NCBI RefSeq assembly: GCF_035989265.1
Contig: NZ_JAYKZX010000003.1
Location: 2,604,001-2,668,000, forward strand
Source: Sphingobium sp. HWE2-09
GTDB lineage: Bacteria > Pseudomonadota > Alphaproteobacteria > Sphingomonadales > Sphingomonadaceae
DNA: 64,000 nt
Reading direction: 5' to 3'
Shown in pieces: positions 54,176 to 63,248 of this stretch. Positions within the stretch are counted from its first letter, which is position 1; each line of letters opens with the position of its first letter. The notes under the pieces were generated by a model that worked only from the letters and a program-made list of their open reading frames with translations, did no database searches and had not been told where the DNA came from. The position numbers and the translations under genes were made by a program.

Positions 54176-55095
54176 TAGCGCCCGTGCGGATCGAGCGCGC
54201 TACGGCGGCGCGGGGACGGCGCTACCGGGGAAAGCGCCGAGGCACGCGACGCCGCACTGATGGCAGGCGCGCCCATTTCCACCGCCATATCCTGCAAGGC
54301 GGCGATGCGCTTTTCCATCGCCGGATGGGTAGAGAAGAGTTCGCTGACATGTGTCGGCACGATGTAAAGCTGGGCCGCCGCCGGGTTGCGCTCCGCCACC
54401 GGATTGGGGATGCGCTCCGCCTGCCCCGCAATCTTGGCGAGGGCCGAGGCAAGCGCATGGGGATTGCCGCTAATCTCCGCCCCGGCCCGGTCTGCACCAT
54501 ATTCGCGGGTGCGGCTGATCGCCATCTGCACGATCATCGCAGCGAAGGGCGCGACGATCACCGCCATCAGGCTGGCGATCATATTGCCATGGCCGCCCTC
54601 CCGATCGCCGCCGCGAAAGAAGAGGCCGAAATTGGCGAGCATCGATATCGCGCCCGCAATGGTCGCGACCATCGTCATGATCAGCGTGTCTCTGTTCTTC
54701 ACATGGCCCAGTTCATGCGCCATCACGCCTGCCACCTCGTCGCGGCTCAGCATCGCCAGCAGGCCGCTGGTCGCGGCAACGGCGGCATTGTCCGGGTTGC
54801 GGCCGGTGGCAAAGGCATTGGGCGCATCCTGGTCGATGATGTAAACGCGCGGCATCGGCAGCCCGGCCCGTTGCGCCAGGTCGCGCACCAGATTGTAGAA
54901 ATCGGGCGCGCTCTGCGCATCGACTTCGCGCGCGTCATGCATCCGCAGCACGATCTTGTCGGCGTTCCAGAAGGTGAAGAGGTTCATGCCCGCCGCCACC
55001 AGCAGCGCGATCACCGCCCCGCCGCTGCCGCCCAGCGTATAGCCCAGCGCCATGAACAGGGCAGTCAGCGCCGCCAGCAACATGGTCGTCTTCAT
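54175..55095 (-). CDS. htpX: Membrane zinc metalloprotease HtpX
   Basis: This 306-residue protein has two N-terminal membrane segments ([35 protein letters not shown]), the active site [11 protein letters not shown], a third Zn ligand Glu in [15 protein letters not shown], and a further hydrophobic pair between. It degrades misfolded membrane proteins. ATG 55095 is the start; upstream GTG codons are possible. Confidence 0.93.
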   Translation of the reverse strand: MKTTMLLAALTALFMALGYTLGGSGGAVIALLVAAGMNLFTFWNADKIVLRMHDAREVDAQSAPDFYNLVRDLAQRAGLPMPRVYIIDQDAPNAFATGRNPDNAAVAATSGLLAMLSRDEVAGVMAHELGHVKNRDTLIMTMVATIAGAISMLANFGLFFRGGDREGGHGNMIASLMAVIVAPFAAMIVQMAISRTREYGADRAGAEISGNPHALASALAKIAGQAERIPNPVAERNPAAAQLYIVPTHVSELFSTHPAMEKRIAALQDMAVEMGAPAISAASRASALSPVAPSPRRRSALDPHGR

Positions 55096-55194
55096 TCCGC
55101 TCACTTGCACTCGTCTCCGTTGCGGCCCAGATAGCAGGGCAATCGTGAATATGGGGTGGTTCACCCCCATCCGCAAATCGAAAGGCCGCTCTTC

Positions 55195-55368
55195 ATGGGA
55201 ACCTTCAACGGCAAGCGCCCCGCGCATGTGAAGCCGCCCGCGCATCTGTCCAAAAGCCCGCCGGTGCCGCAGGGCGACGCGATCGACGCGCCGCCTCGCC
55301 ATAGCGAAGACCTCAGCCCGGTGCGCTATGGCGACTGGGAGCGAAAGGGCATCGCGGTCGATTTCTGA
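55195..55368 (+). CDS. DUF1674 protein (SDHAF4-like)
   Basis: This 57-residue protein ends with the conserved [16 protein letters not shown] of the DUF1674 family, related to succinate dehydrogenase assembly factor 4. ATG 55195 follows AAAGG. It is short, as is normal for the family. No sdh genes are nearby. Confidence 0.88.
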   Translation: MGTFNGKRPAHVKPPAHLSKSPPVPQGDAIDAPPRHSEDLSPVRYGDWERKGIAVDF

Positions 55369-55525
55369 CCGCTAAACCTTTGACTCTATTCGGCCGGATC
55401 GGCTCACCGCCGATTTGGCACGGCTGCCGCTGGCCCGTGCCGCCCCTGCGGGGAGCCAATCGCGTCCACTCTGGCCTTTTGTCGCATTAACCGTGAAGGC
55501 TGGCGGCAAGAGGAGATAGTGGGGC

Positions 55526-55993
55526 GTGGGCGTACATCTGGTTTCTGACATGAATGTGAAGGCTGTTGCGGATTATGCGCCGGAGGATGCGGCGCTGCTC
55601 TGTGCGGTCGGGCGGCTCGTCTGCGCCTGGACGATGCTGGAACAAAGCCTTGAAGCGAAGATCGGGTCATTGCGCGAGGGCATGGGCGACGTACGGATCG
55701 TGGGCGCACGGACGCGGCCCAGCATGGCGAAGCTGATGACCGAATTGCGCACGATGGTGGCTATGCGCGACCGGCGCAACGCCAGCGCCCTGACGGAAAT
55801 TTCCGCGATCGAGCGCGACATGCAACGGATCGACCGATTCCGCGCGCTCATCATCCAGGGGTTCCACCAGCCCGAACCGGGCGGCTTTACCTGCCGCGAC
55901 AGCAGAAACAATATCCAGCATATCGCGTTTGACCATCTGGATGGCGAAATTGCGGCGCTGGAAAGCGTCGCCAGCCGTCTGCTCGCCGTCTAA
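55526..55993 (+). CDS. Hypothetical helical protein
   Basis: This protein has 155 residues from GTG 55526 (AGGAG lies 12 bp upstream; ATG 55550 is another start). It is helical with a hydrophobic first segment (DAALLCAVGRLVCAWTMLEQSLEA) and MRDRRNASALTEISAIERDM. No family is recognised. The last gene before galU. Confidence 0.6.
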   Translation: MGVHLVSDMNVKAVADYAPEDAALLCAVGRLVCAWTMLEQSLEAKIGSLREGMGDVRIVGARTRPSMAKLMTELRTMVAMRDRRNASALTEISAIERDMQRIDRFRALIIQGFHQPEPGGFTCRDSRNNIQHIAFDHLDGEIAALESVASRLLAV

Positions 55994-56167
55994 AGGGCCG
56001 GTGCGCGGCCGATCTGGTTGCCGCCTTCCTTTTGCCTGTTCCATTCGCGTTCCGCCCAGTGTCATCATCACGACGCCGGAATGCTTCAGTCTATGCGCGA
56101 CGCTTGACCTTTGATGCACGGGCAGCAATCGAAAGGGTTCGCGAACGCGTGAAAGGGGATTTCGAAA

Positions 56168-57049
56168 TTGACCAAGCCGATCCGTAAAGCCATTTTTCCC
56201 GTTGCCGGCCTTGGCACCCGTTTCCTGCCCGCGACCAAGGCGGTGCCCAAGGAATTGCTACCTGTCGTCGATCGCCCGTTGATCCAATATGCGGTGGACG
56301 AAGCACGCGAAGCGGGGATCGAGCAGATGATCTTCGTCACCGGCCGCGGCAAAGGCGCGATCGAGGATTATTTCGATATCGCTTATGAAGCCGAGGCGAC
56401 CCAACGCGAACGCGGCAAGGATCTGTCCGCCCTTGATGGTACGCGCCTGCAGCCAGGGGATGCGGTCTTCCTGCGCCAGCAGGCGCCGCTTGGTCTGGGC
56501 CATGCGATCTGGTGTGCGCGTGACATTATTGGCGACGAACCCTTCGCCATTCTGTTGCCCGACGAATTCATGAAGGGCGCGCCGGGCAATGGATGCCTTA
56601 AACAGATGGTCGATGCCTATGACAAGGTCGGCGGCAATCTGGTTTGCGCCCTGGAGATTCCCATGGAAGAAACGCCCAATTATGGCGTGATCGATCCGGG
56701 CGCGCGCGACGGCAATCTGACAGAGGTCAAGGGCTTGGTCGAAAAGCCGTCGGCCGATGCCGCCCCGTCCAACCTGATCGTGCCCGGGCGCTACATCCTC
56801 CAACCCGACGTCATGAAGATATTGGAAACGCAGGATAAAGGCGCAGGCGGCGAAATCCAGCTGACCGACGCGATGGCTTCGCTGATCGGGACGCAACCTT
56901 TCCACGGCGTCACCTTCGATGGCCGTCGTTTCGACTGCGGATCGAAGGCGGGCTATATCGAAGCGAACCTGGCGCTGGCCTTGGACCGTCCCGACCTTAA
57001 GGACCATATCCGCGCCTTCGCCACCGAAGAACTGGCCCGCCAAGGCTAA
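56168..57049 (+). CDS. galU: UTP-glucose-1-phosphate uridylyltransferase
   Basis: This 293-residue nucleotidyltransferase has IFPVAGLGTRFLPATKAVPKE, the sugar-nucleotide site ALEIPMEETPNYGVIDPG and VKGLVEKPSADAAPSNL. It forms UDP-glucose for envelope polysaccharides. The start is TTG at 56168 behind AAAGGGGATT. Confidence 0.96.
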   Translation: MTKPIRKAIFPVAGLGTRFLPATKAVPKELLPVVDRPLIQYAVDEAREAGIEQMIFVTGRGKGAIEDYFDIAYEAEATQRERGKDLSALDGTRLQPGDAVFLRQQAPLGLGHAIWCARDIIGDEPFAILLPDEFMKGAPGNGCLKQMVDAYDKVGGNLVCALEIPMEETPNYGVIDPGARDGNLTEVKGLVEKPSADAAPSNLIVPGRYILQPDVMKILETQDKGAGGEIQLTDAMASLIGTQPFHGVTFDGRRFDCGSKAGYIEANLALALDRPDLKDHIRAFATEELARQG

Positions 57050-57056
57050 GGACGAG

Positions 57057-57080
57057 TGTTCCCGCGCAGGCGGGAACCCT
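57057..57080. repeat. Half copy of GTTCCCGC palindrome
   Basis: GTGTTCCCGCGCAGGCGGGA matches one arm of 34851-34916. It lies just after galU. Confidence 0.7.
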
Positions 57081-57117
57081 GTCCCGCCCTCGCGAAGGCG
57101 CGCACAGGACGGAATAA

Positions 57118-57152
57118 AAAAGGGCGGCATCCCATCAGGAAGCCGCCCTTTC
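57118..57152. terminator. Bidirectional terminator between galU and ssb
   Basis: AAAGGGCGGC and GCCGCCCTTT form a 10-bp stem around 15 bases, flanked by A-run upstream and T-run, so it can end both transcripts. Confidence 0.85.
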
Positions 57153-57172
57153 CATGTGCCTTGATGCCGTGA

Positions 57173-57757
57173 TCAGAACGGCACTTCGTCGTCCAGATCA
57201 TTGTCGAAATTGGGGCTGCCCGCCCGGCCGCCGCCAGCGCCGCCCTGGCTGCGTCCGCCGCCAAAGCCGCCGCCCTGGTTGCCGCCGCCCGATCCGCCGC
57301 CAAAATCATCATAATCGCCGCCGCCAAAGCCGCTCGACCCCTGGCTCGCGCCCCAATCGCTCACGCCCTGCGAGCGACCGCCGCCGCCCTGGCCGCCGCC
57401 ACCCGGCGCGCCATCCAGCATCGTCAGGACAGAGCCAAGCCCCTGCAACACGACTTCGGTCGAATAACGGTCATTACCCGACTGGTCCTGCCATTTGCGG
57501 GTGCGCAACTGGCCCTCGATATAGACCTTGCTCCCCTTGCGCAGGAAACGTTCGGCGACACCGACCAGCCCTTCGGAAAAGATCGCCACCGTATGCCATT
57601 CGGTGCGCTCTTTCTTCTCGCCGGTCATGCGATCCTTCCAGCTTTCGGACGTCGCAATGCGCAGGTTGCACACCTTGCCGCCATTCTGGAAGCTCTTGAC
57701 CTCCGGGTCGGCGCCCAGATTGCCGATCAGAATGACCTTGTTGACAGACCCTGCCAT
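57173..57757 (-). CDS. ssb: Single-stranded DNA-binding protein
   Basis: This 194-residue protein has an N-terminal OB fold ([31 protein letters not shown]), a long Gly-rich linker ([13 protein letters not shown]) and the acidic tip DDEVPF that binds partner proteins. It binds single strands in replication, repair and recombination. Confidence 0.97.
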   Translation of the reverse strand: MAGSVNKVILIGNLGADPEVKSFQNGGKVCNLRIATSESWKDRMTGEKKERTEWHTVAIFSEGLVGVAERFLRKGSKVYIEGQLRTRKWQDQSGNDRYSTEVVLQGLGSVLTMLDGAPGGGGQGGGGRSQGVSDWGASQGSSGFGGGDYDDFGGGSGGGNQGGGFGGGRSQGGAGGGRAGSPNFDNDLDDEVPF

Positions 57758-57821
57758 GATTCCTCCGAAACCTTATAAAGCCGCTCTTATAGACCGGCTG
57801 CTTTCGCCGTCTAGGCGGAAG

Positions 57822-59684
57822 CTACCCCAAACCCATCGCGGTTGCGGTCCAGTAGGTGATGCCCGCCGCGACATAGGCCAGCGCAAACAGATAGCCGACC
57901 ATGAACAGCGGCCATTTCCAGCCATTCGTCTCCCGCCGGGTCACGGCGATGGTGGAAATGCATTGCGGCGCGAAGATGAACCAGGCGAGGAAGGCGAGCG
58001 CGGTGGGCAGCGGCCATTGATCCTTCAACCGGTCGCCCAGGCTCCGTTCCAGCAGCGCCTCGTCATCGCCCGCATCGATCGAATAGACGGTGGCGAGCGC
58101 GGACACCGCCACTTCGCGCGCCGCCATCGCCGGGATCAGCGCCAGCGAAATGTCGCGATTGAAGCCGATCGGCTCCAGCACGACATTCAGGCCGCTGGCG
58201 ATCCGCCCGGCGATCGAATGATCGACCTGGCTGGTGGGATCGCCATCAGGCACGCGCGGGAAGCTCAAAAGCAGCCACAGGATCACGGTCGACGCGAAGA
58301 TGATCGTGCCCGCGCGCTTGAGGAAGATCACTGCCCGCTGCCACAGGCCCAGCAGGATATCCTGCGGGCGGGGCCACTGATATTTCGGCATTTCCATCAG
58401 GAAGCCTCCACTGGCCCCCTTGGTCACGGTCCTGCGCAGCAGCAGCGCGACCAGCATCGCGCCGACGATGCCCGCCAGATAGAGGGTGAAAAGGACGAAG
58501 CCCTGCAGGCCCACGCCCGGAAACACGTCGCGCGCCGGGATGAACGCGCCGATGATGACGGCATAGACCGGCAGCCGCGCCGAGCAGGTCATCAGCGGCG
58601 CGATCAGGATCGTCGTCAGCCGGTCCTTGGGATCGGCGATCGTGCGCGTCGCCATGATGCCGGGAATGGCGCAAGCGAAGGAGGAGAGAAGGGGGATGAA
58701 GGCCCGGCCCGACAGGCCGACCCTGGCCATCAACCCGTCCATCAGGAAGGCGGCCCGCACCATATAGCCGGTCGCCTCCAGCATCAGGATGAAGAAGAAG
58801 AGGATCAGAATCAACGGCAGGAACACCACCACCGATCCGACGCCGTGAATGACGCCATCGATCAGGAAGGAGCGGAGGATGCCGTCGGGCAGGGATGCGC
58901 GCACGGCATTGGCGATCGCTTCGGCAAGACCCTCGATCATGGCCACCGGCGTTTCGGACCAGCTATAGACCGACTGGAACATGACGAACAACAGGCCGAG
59001 CAGCAGGATGAGGCCGAAGACGGGGTGCAGCGCCACGCGGTCCACTGCCGCGGTCAGGCGGCGGGACGGCGTTTCGCGCACGATCGCCGCGCGGGCGATC
59101 CGCCCCGCTTCCTTGCGCACGGCATCGAAATCCCGTTCGACCACCGGAGCCGGATAGGCCTTGGGCGCACCGTTCAGCAGCCCTTCCAATTCCTCGCGCA
59201 GATGCTCCAGCCCGCGCTTGCGCACCGCCACGGTCGATATCACCGGCACGCCCAGTTCGCGCGCCAGCACCGCCGCGTCCAGTTCCAGACCGTCGCGCGT
59301 CGCCAGATCGACCATGTTCAAGGCAACGATCGTCGGCAGGCCCAGCGCCAGCAGTTCGAGCGCGAAGCGCAGATGATTGTCCAGATTGGCGGCGTCGACC
59401 ACGATTACCAGCGCGTCGGGCCGCTTTTCCCCGACCTGCTTGCCCATCACCACGTCGCGCGTGACCTGCTCGTCCGGGCTGCCGGGGTCCAGGCTGTAGG
59501 TGCCGGGCAGGTCGACCAGTTCGACCGGGCGACCGTCCGACAGCGCCAGCCGCCCCGCCTTGCGCTCCACCGTGACGCCGGGATAATTGCCCAGCTTCTG
59601 CCGCGCGCCGGTCAGCGCGTTGAACAGCGCGCTCTTGCCCGCATTGGGATTGCCGACCAGCGCGATCAGCGGCAGGCCGCTCAT
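57822..59684 (-). CDS. feoB: Ferrous iron transporter B
   Basis: This 620-residue protein has an N-terminal G domain (ALVGNPNAGKSALFNALTG, VDLPGTYSLDPG, VALNMVDLA) followed by membrane helices with the conserved Cys in PLMTCSARLPVYAVIIGAF and CAIPGIMATRTI. It imports Fe2+. It is shorter than E. coli FeoB and shares a 4-bp overlap with feoA. Confidence 0.97.
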   Translation of the reverse strand: MSGLPLIALVGNPNAGKSALFNALTGARQKLGNYPGVTVERKAGRLALSDGRPVELVDLPGTYSLDPGSPDEQVTRDVVMGKQVGEKRPDALVIVVDAANLDNHLRFALELLALGLPTIVALNMVDLATRDGLELDAAVLARELGVPVISTVAVRKRGLEHLREELEGLLNGAPKAYPAPVVERDFDAVRKEAGRIARAAIVRETPSRRLTAAVDRVALHPVFGLILLLGLLFVMFQSVYSWSETPVAMIEGLAEAIANAVRASLPDGILRSFLIDGVIHGVGSVVVFLPLILILFFFILMLEATGYMVRAAFLMDGLMARVGLSGRAFIPLLSSFACAIPGIMATRTIADPKDRLTTILIAPLMTCSARLPVYAVIIGAFIPARDVFPGVGLQGFVLFTLYLAGIVGAMLVALLLRRTVTKGASGGFLMEMPKYQWPRPQDILLGLWQRAVIFLKRAGTIIFASTVILWLLLSFPRVPDGDPTSQVDHSIAGRIASGLNVVLEPIGFNRDISLALIPAMAAREVAVSALATVYSIDAGDDEALLERSLGDRLKDQWPLPTALAFLAWFIFAPQCISTIAVTRRETNGWKWPLFMVGYLFALAYVAAGITYWTATAMGLG

Positions 59685-59944
59685 GCCGCACGCTCCGGCC
59701 CGGTGCGCACCGTGACGGCGGCGGCATGGCTGCGCCGCATCGCGATGGTCATGCGACCGATGCGGCAGGCGATCGGGCCTTTGACGAAGATGCCGCCATG
59801 GTGCAGCGCTTCCACGCTGGCCCCTTCACACAGGCCGAACTCGCGCAGCCGCTGGCCTTCGGATGGCGACAGGGCGGACCAATCGATCAGGTCGACATAA
59901 GCGGGTTGGCGCAACGGCAATTCGGTCAAACGCACGGAAATCAT
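59681..59944 (-). CDS. feoA: Ferrous iron transport protein A
   Basis: This 87-residue SH3-like protein (YVDLIDWSALSPSEGQRLREFGLCEGASVEALH, GIFVKGPIACRIG) is the FeoA partner of FeoB. The ATG at 59944 is immediately preceded by a perfect palindrome. Confidence 0.93.
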   Translation of the reverse strand: MISVRLTELPLRQPAYVDLIDWSALSPSEGQRLREFGLCEGASVEALHHGGIFVKGPIACRIGRMTIAMRRSHAAAVTVRTGPERAA

Positions 59945-59982
59945 ACTCGCAGCTTATTTCTGCGAGTGACTATCAATACCGA
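59945..59982 (-). promoter_or_regulatory. Palindrome and candidate iron-responsive site before feoA
   Basis: ACTCGCAG and CTGCGAGT form an 8-bp arm palindrome at 59945-59967, adjacent to the feoA start. Beyond it the minus strand reads ATTGATAGTCACTCGCAG, close to Fur-like operators of alphaproteobacteria (TGATARTNANTC type). The hairpin would cover the ribosome site. Confidence 0.45.
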
Positions 59983-60041
59983 TTGGGAAAGGCCAGCGCG
60001 AATCATGCAAAGCCCGGATCGACGCTGCCCATGTCACCCCG

Positions 60042-60707
60042 TCAAATCGCGGGATAGCGCAGCCGCCCGATGAATCGCGACAGGCTGAGCCGCTCGCCGC
60101 CGCCAGCGCCCTTGACCTTGGCTTTCAGCTTTTCGAACTGCATGACATTCTCGATCCGGCGGGCCAGGAAGGCGCGGCTGTCGGCATGGCCTTCACTTTC
60201 ATCGTCCACGAACACCAGCAGGGTCGCGGCATAGACGGCGGTCAGCGTGGTGCGCTTGCTATAATGGGCGAGGTCCGTGGCGGTGTCGCCCGCCGCGCGC
60301 CACATCACATCCGCCGCGCGCCAGCCCAGCTTGCCCGCGCGCACCGCATTGGTCGGCAGCGCCAGGATCGCGATCGCGCGGCGCAGCGCCTCGCGGTCGG
60401 GCGCCAGCAGCGTCAGCCGGGCTTCAATAAGGGCGATGATCTTCTTGCGGATCGACATGGCTGCCAACTCCTCGGGCGGCAGTGCGTCGATCATGCGCGC
60501 GTCGATGCTGGCGAACCAAGCATCGATCATGTCGACCGCACCATCGGCAAAGGCGAGCGCAGCGATATCGGCATCCACGCCCTTTTCCGCCGCCGCCATC
60601 GCCACCGCCTGCGCGCGCCAACCGTCGAATGCGGCATGGCGCGCCAGCAACGGCGCCAGCAAGGTGCGGATTTCGTCGAGGGTCAGGTCTTCGGGGGCTT
60701 GGCTCAT
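60042..60707 (-). CDS. COQ9-like ubiquinone biosynthesis protein
   Basis: This 221-residue protein has a COQ9-type fold (helical TetR-like): AFADGAVDMIDAWFASIDARM, RLTLLAPDREALRRAIAILALP and TTLTAVYAATLLVFVDD. It probably binds quinone lipid intermediates. It lies downstream of a DMT transporter gene on the same strand. Confidence 0.9.
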   Translation of the reverse strand: MSQAPEDLTLDEIRTLLAPLLARHAAFDGWRAQAVAMAAAEKGVDADIAALAFADGAVDMIDAWFASIDARMIDALPPEELAAMSIRKKIIALIEARLTLLAPDREALRRAIAILALPTNAVRAGKLGWRAADVMWRAAGDTATDLAHYSKRTTLTAVYAATLLVFVDDESEGHADSRAFLARRIENVMQFEKLKAKVKGAGGGERLSLSRFIGRLRYPAI

Positions 60708-60716
60708 AGGCGATAT

Positions 60717-61598
60717 CTAGGCCCGTGCGGGCAGCCGCACAAGCACCAGCGCCGCGCCGACCGCCACCGTACCGACGATATCGACCGGACTGAGCCATTC
60801 GCCGAACAACAGCCAGCCCAGCATCGCCGCCACCGCCGGTTGCAGCATCAGGCTGACCCCCAGTATCAGCGGCGAAAACCAGCCGATCGCATAGGTCAGC
60901 AACCCCTGCCCCACCAGCTGGCTCGACAGCGCCAGCACGATCAGCGGCGTCCAGTCGCCCGGCATCACCCGTTCGCCCAGCGCCAGCGCGCATAGCAGCA
61001 GCGCAGGCGCACTCGCCACGCTCGACACCGCCAGCACCGGCCAGCTGCCCAGCCGCCCGCGCACCTGCTGCACGATCAGCAGATAGGCGGTGTAGAATAT
61101 GCCCGCGACCAGGCAGAGTAGGTCGCCCTTCAGGTTGCCGATCGACAGTTCATAACTGCCCGCCATCATCACCAGTGCGCCCGCACCCGCCAGCAGCAGC
61201 GCCGCCGCCTGCATCCCACGCGGCTTCTGGCGCAGCACCAGCATCCCCCAGGCGGGCAGGAACAGCCCGCTCATATTGCCGAACACCGTCGCATTGGCGA
61301 CCTTGGTATACAAAATCCCGACATGCCATGCGGCCAGATCAGCCGCGAAGACCAGCCCCGCCAGCATCAGCGCGATCCACTCCCCCCGCGTCGGCGGCAT
61401 CCGTTTCAGGCCCGGCCGCGCGAGCAACAGCAGGAAAGGCAGCGCCAGCGTCAACCGCCAGAACGCCGCCGCCACCGGCCCGACGTCCGACAGCCGCACC
61501 AATACCGGCCCCAGCGGCAGGACCAGGTTCGCCAGCAACAGCGCTGGAAAGGCAAGGCGCGGCACCCCAAGTTGCGCGGCGGGGGTTGAACTGGACAT
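60717..61598 (-). CDS. EamA/DMT family transporter
   Basis: This 293-residue protein has ten helices in two EamA halves, with RLSDVGPVAAAFWRLTLALPF, FGNMSGLFLPAWGMLVL and LLQPAVAAMLGWLLFGEWLSP. The exporter substrate is unknown. It ends 9 bp before the COQ9 gene. Confidence 0.92.
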   Translation of the reverse strand: MSSSTPAAQLGVPRLAFPALLLANLVLPLGPVLVRLSDVGPVAAAFWRLTLALPFLLLLARPGLKRMPPTRGEWIALMLAGLVFAADLAAWHVGILYTKVANATVFGNMSGLFLPAWGMLVLRQKPRGMQAAALLLAGAGALVMMAGSYELSIGNLKGDLLCLVAGIFYTAYLLIVQQVRGRLGSWPVLAVSSVASAPALLLCALALGERVMPGDWTPLIVLALSSQLVGQGLLTYAIGWFSPLILGVSLMLQPAVAAMLGWLLFGEWLSPVDIVGTVAVGAALVLVRLPARA

Positions 61599-61667
61599 GC
61601 CGGCTCCCTAGCTGGCTTTGCGCATCAAGTCCCGTTGCAATATGCAACTATGATCAAGGGAGTTTCC

Positions 61668-62762
61668 ATGACCAGCCTGTTCGATCCCATCCAGATCGGC
61701 GCGATTCGCGCGCCCAACCGCGTCATCATGGCCCCGCTGACCCGCGGCCGCGCCACCCGCGACCATGTGCCAACCCCGATCATGGTGGACTATTATCGTC
61801 AGCGCGCCTCGGCGGGCCTGATCATCAGCGAAGCGACCGGCATTTCGCGGCAGGGGCTGGGCTGGCCCTATGCGCCGGGCATCTGGTCCGACGAGCAGGT
61901 CGCCGCCTGGCGTCCGGTGACGCAGGCGGTGCACGATGCGGGCGGGCGGATTATCGTCCAGCTTTGGCATATGGGCCGCCAGGTGCACAGCAGCGTGACG
62001 GGCGAACAGCCGGTATCGTCCAGCGCCACCGCCACGGCGGGCGACGCGCACACCTATGAAGGCAAGGCGCCGTTCGAAACCGCACGGCCGCTTGGGCTGG
62101 ACGAAATTCCCGGCCTCATCGACACCTATGTCCGCGCCGCCCATAATGCGATCGCCGCCGGGTTCGACGGAATTCAGATCCATGCCGCCAACGGCTATCT
62201 GATCGACCAGTTTCTGCGCGACAACGCCAATTTCCGCACCGACCAATATGGCGGCAGCGTCGAAAATCGCGTCCGCCTGCTACGCGAAGTGACGCAGGCG
62301 GTGGTCGACGCGATCGGCGCGGACAAGGTGTCGGTGCGCCTGTCCCCCAATGGCGATAGCCAGGGCGTGAACGACAGCGATCCCGCCAGCCTCTTTGCCC
62401 ATGCTGCGGACGTCCTGAACGCGATCGGCATCGCCTCGCTCGAACTGCGCGAACCCGGCCCGGACGGCACTTTCGGCCGTACCGACGTGCCCCGCCAATC
62501 GCCGCTCATCCGCCAGCATTTCAAGGGGCCGTTGATCCTCAACAGCGATTATGATGCCGACCGGGCGCAGGCCGATCTGGACAGCGGCCTTGCCGATGCG
62601 ATCAGCTTCGGCCGCCCGCTGCTCGCCAATCCCGATCTGGTGGAGCGCCTGCGCGAAGGCGCGCCGCTCAACCCCATTCAGGATATGACGACCTGGTACG
62701 GCCCGGGCGAAAAGGGCTATACCGACTATCCCACGCTGGAACAGGCCAAGGCAACCGCCTGA
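61668..62762 (+). CDS. nemA: Alkene reductase (Old Yellow Enzyme family)
   Basis: This 364-residue TIM-barrel flavoenzyme starts at ATG 61668 behind GGGAG. FMN and substrate motifs: IMAPLTRGRA, VQLWHMGRQVHSSV, GIQIHAANGYLIDQFLRDNAN, YGGSVENRVRLLREV and ADAISFGRPLLANPDL. It reduces activated C=C bonds (N-ethylmaleimide, enones). It is divergent from the DMT gene. Confidence 0.95.
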   Translation: MTSLFDPIQIGAIRAPNRVIMAPLTRGRATRDHVPTPIMVDYYRQRASAGLIISEATGISRQGLGWPYAPGIWSDEQVAAWRPVTQAVHDAGGRIIVQLWHMGRQVHSSVTGEQPVSSSATATAGDAHTYEGKAPFETARPLGLDEIPGLIDTYVRAAHNAIAAGFDGIQIHAANGYLIDQFLRDNANFRTDQYGGSVENRVRLLREVTQAVVDAIGADKVSVRLSPNGDSQGVNDSDPASLFAHAADVLNAIGIASLELREPGPDGTFGRTDVPRQSPLIRQHFKGPLILNSDYDADRAQADLDSGLADAISFGRPLLANPDLVERLREGAPLNPIQDMTTWYGPGEKGYTDYPTLEQAKATA

Positions 62763-62780
62763 ACCAGCCGAACCTGAACT

Positions 62781-62811
62781 GTTCCCCGGCGAAAGCCGGG
62801 GTCCAGTCCCA
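62781..62811. repeat. Intergenic palindromic repeat (GTTCCCCGGC type)
   Basis: GTTCCCCGGCGAAAGCCGGG then GTCCAGTCCC lies between the convergent nemA and ribH genes, probably as a terminator. It is one half of the element at 39104-39170. Confidence 0.75.
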
Positions 62812-62815
62812 CGTT

Positions 62816-63238
62816 TTACATCCCGAACCGCTCGCGCAACGCCAGCATCGCGATCGCCGCCTTGGCCGCTTCGCCGCCCTTGTCCTTTTCGGTCCGCTTC
62901 GCGCGGGTCAACGCCTGCGCTTCATTCTCGACGGTCAAAATGCCGTTGCCGATCGCGATCGCATCCATGCTCAGCGCCATCAGGCCGCGCGCGCTTTCGT
63001 TCGACACCACTTCGAAATGATAGGTTTCGCCGCGGATCACCACGCCGATCGCGATGAAGCCGTCATAGCGCCCGCTTTCCGCCGCCAGCGCGATCGCGCC
63101 GGGGATTTCCAGCGCGCCCGGCACGGTCACCACCTCATATTTATGACCCGCCTCGTCCAGCGCCGCCTTCGCGCCCTCGATCAGCAGGTCGTTCAGATGG
63201 TCGTAGAAACGCGCTTCGACGATCAGAAACTTGGCCAT
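62816..63238 (-). CDS. ribH: 6,7-dimethyl-8-ribityllumazine synthase
   Basis: This 140-residue protein has [39 protein letters not shown] and [21 protein letters not shown], the substrate sites of lumazine synthase. It makes the riboflavin precursor, next to ribBA. Confidence 0.96.
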   Translation of the reverse strand: MAKFLIVEARFYDHLNDLLIEGAKAALDEAGHKYEVVTVPGALEIPGAIALAAESGRYDGFIAIGVVIRGETYHFEVVSNESARGLMALSMDAIAIGNGILTVENEAQALTRAKRTEKDKGGEAAKAAIAMLALRERFGM

Positions 63239-63248
63239 GATATATCCT

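Noticed and set aside
57528..59900. Plus-strand frame of 790 codons
   Set aside because: It is antisense to ssb and feoB, whose motifs are intact. The translation is low-complexity (His/Arg/Gln-rich), as expected for a GC-rich shadow frame.
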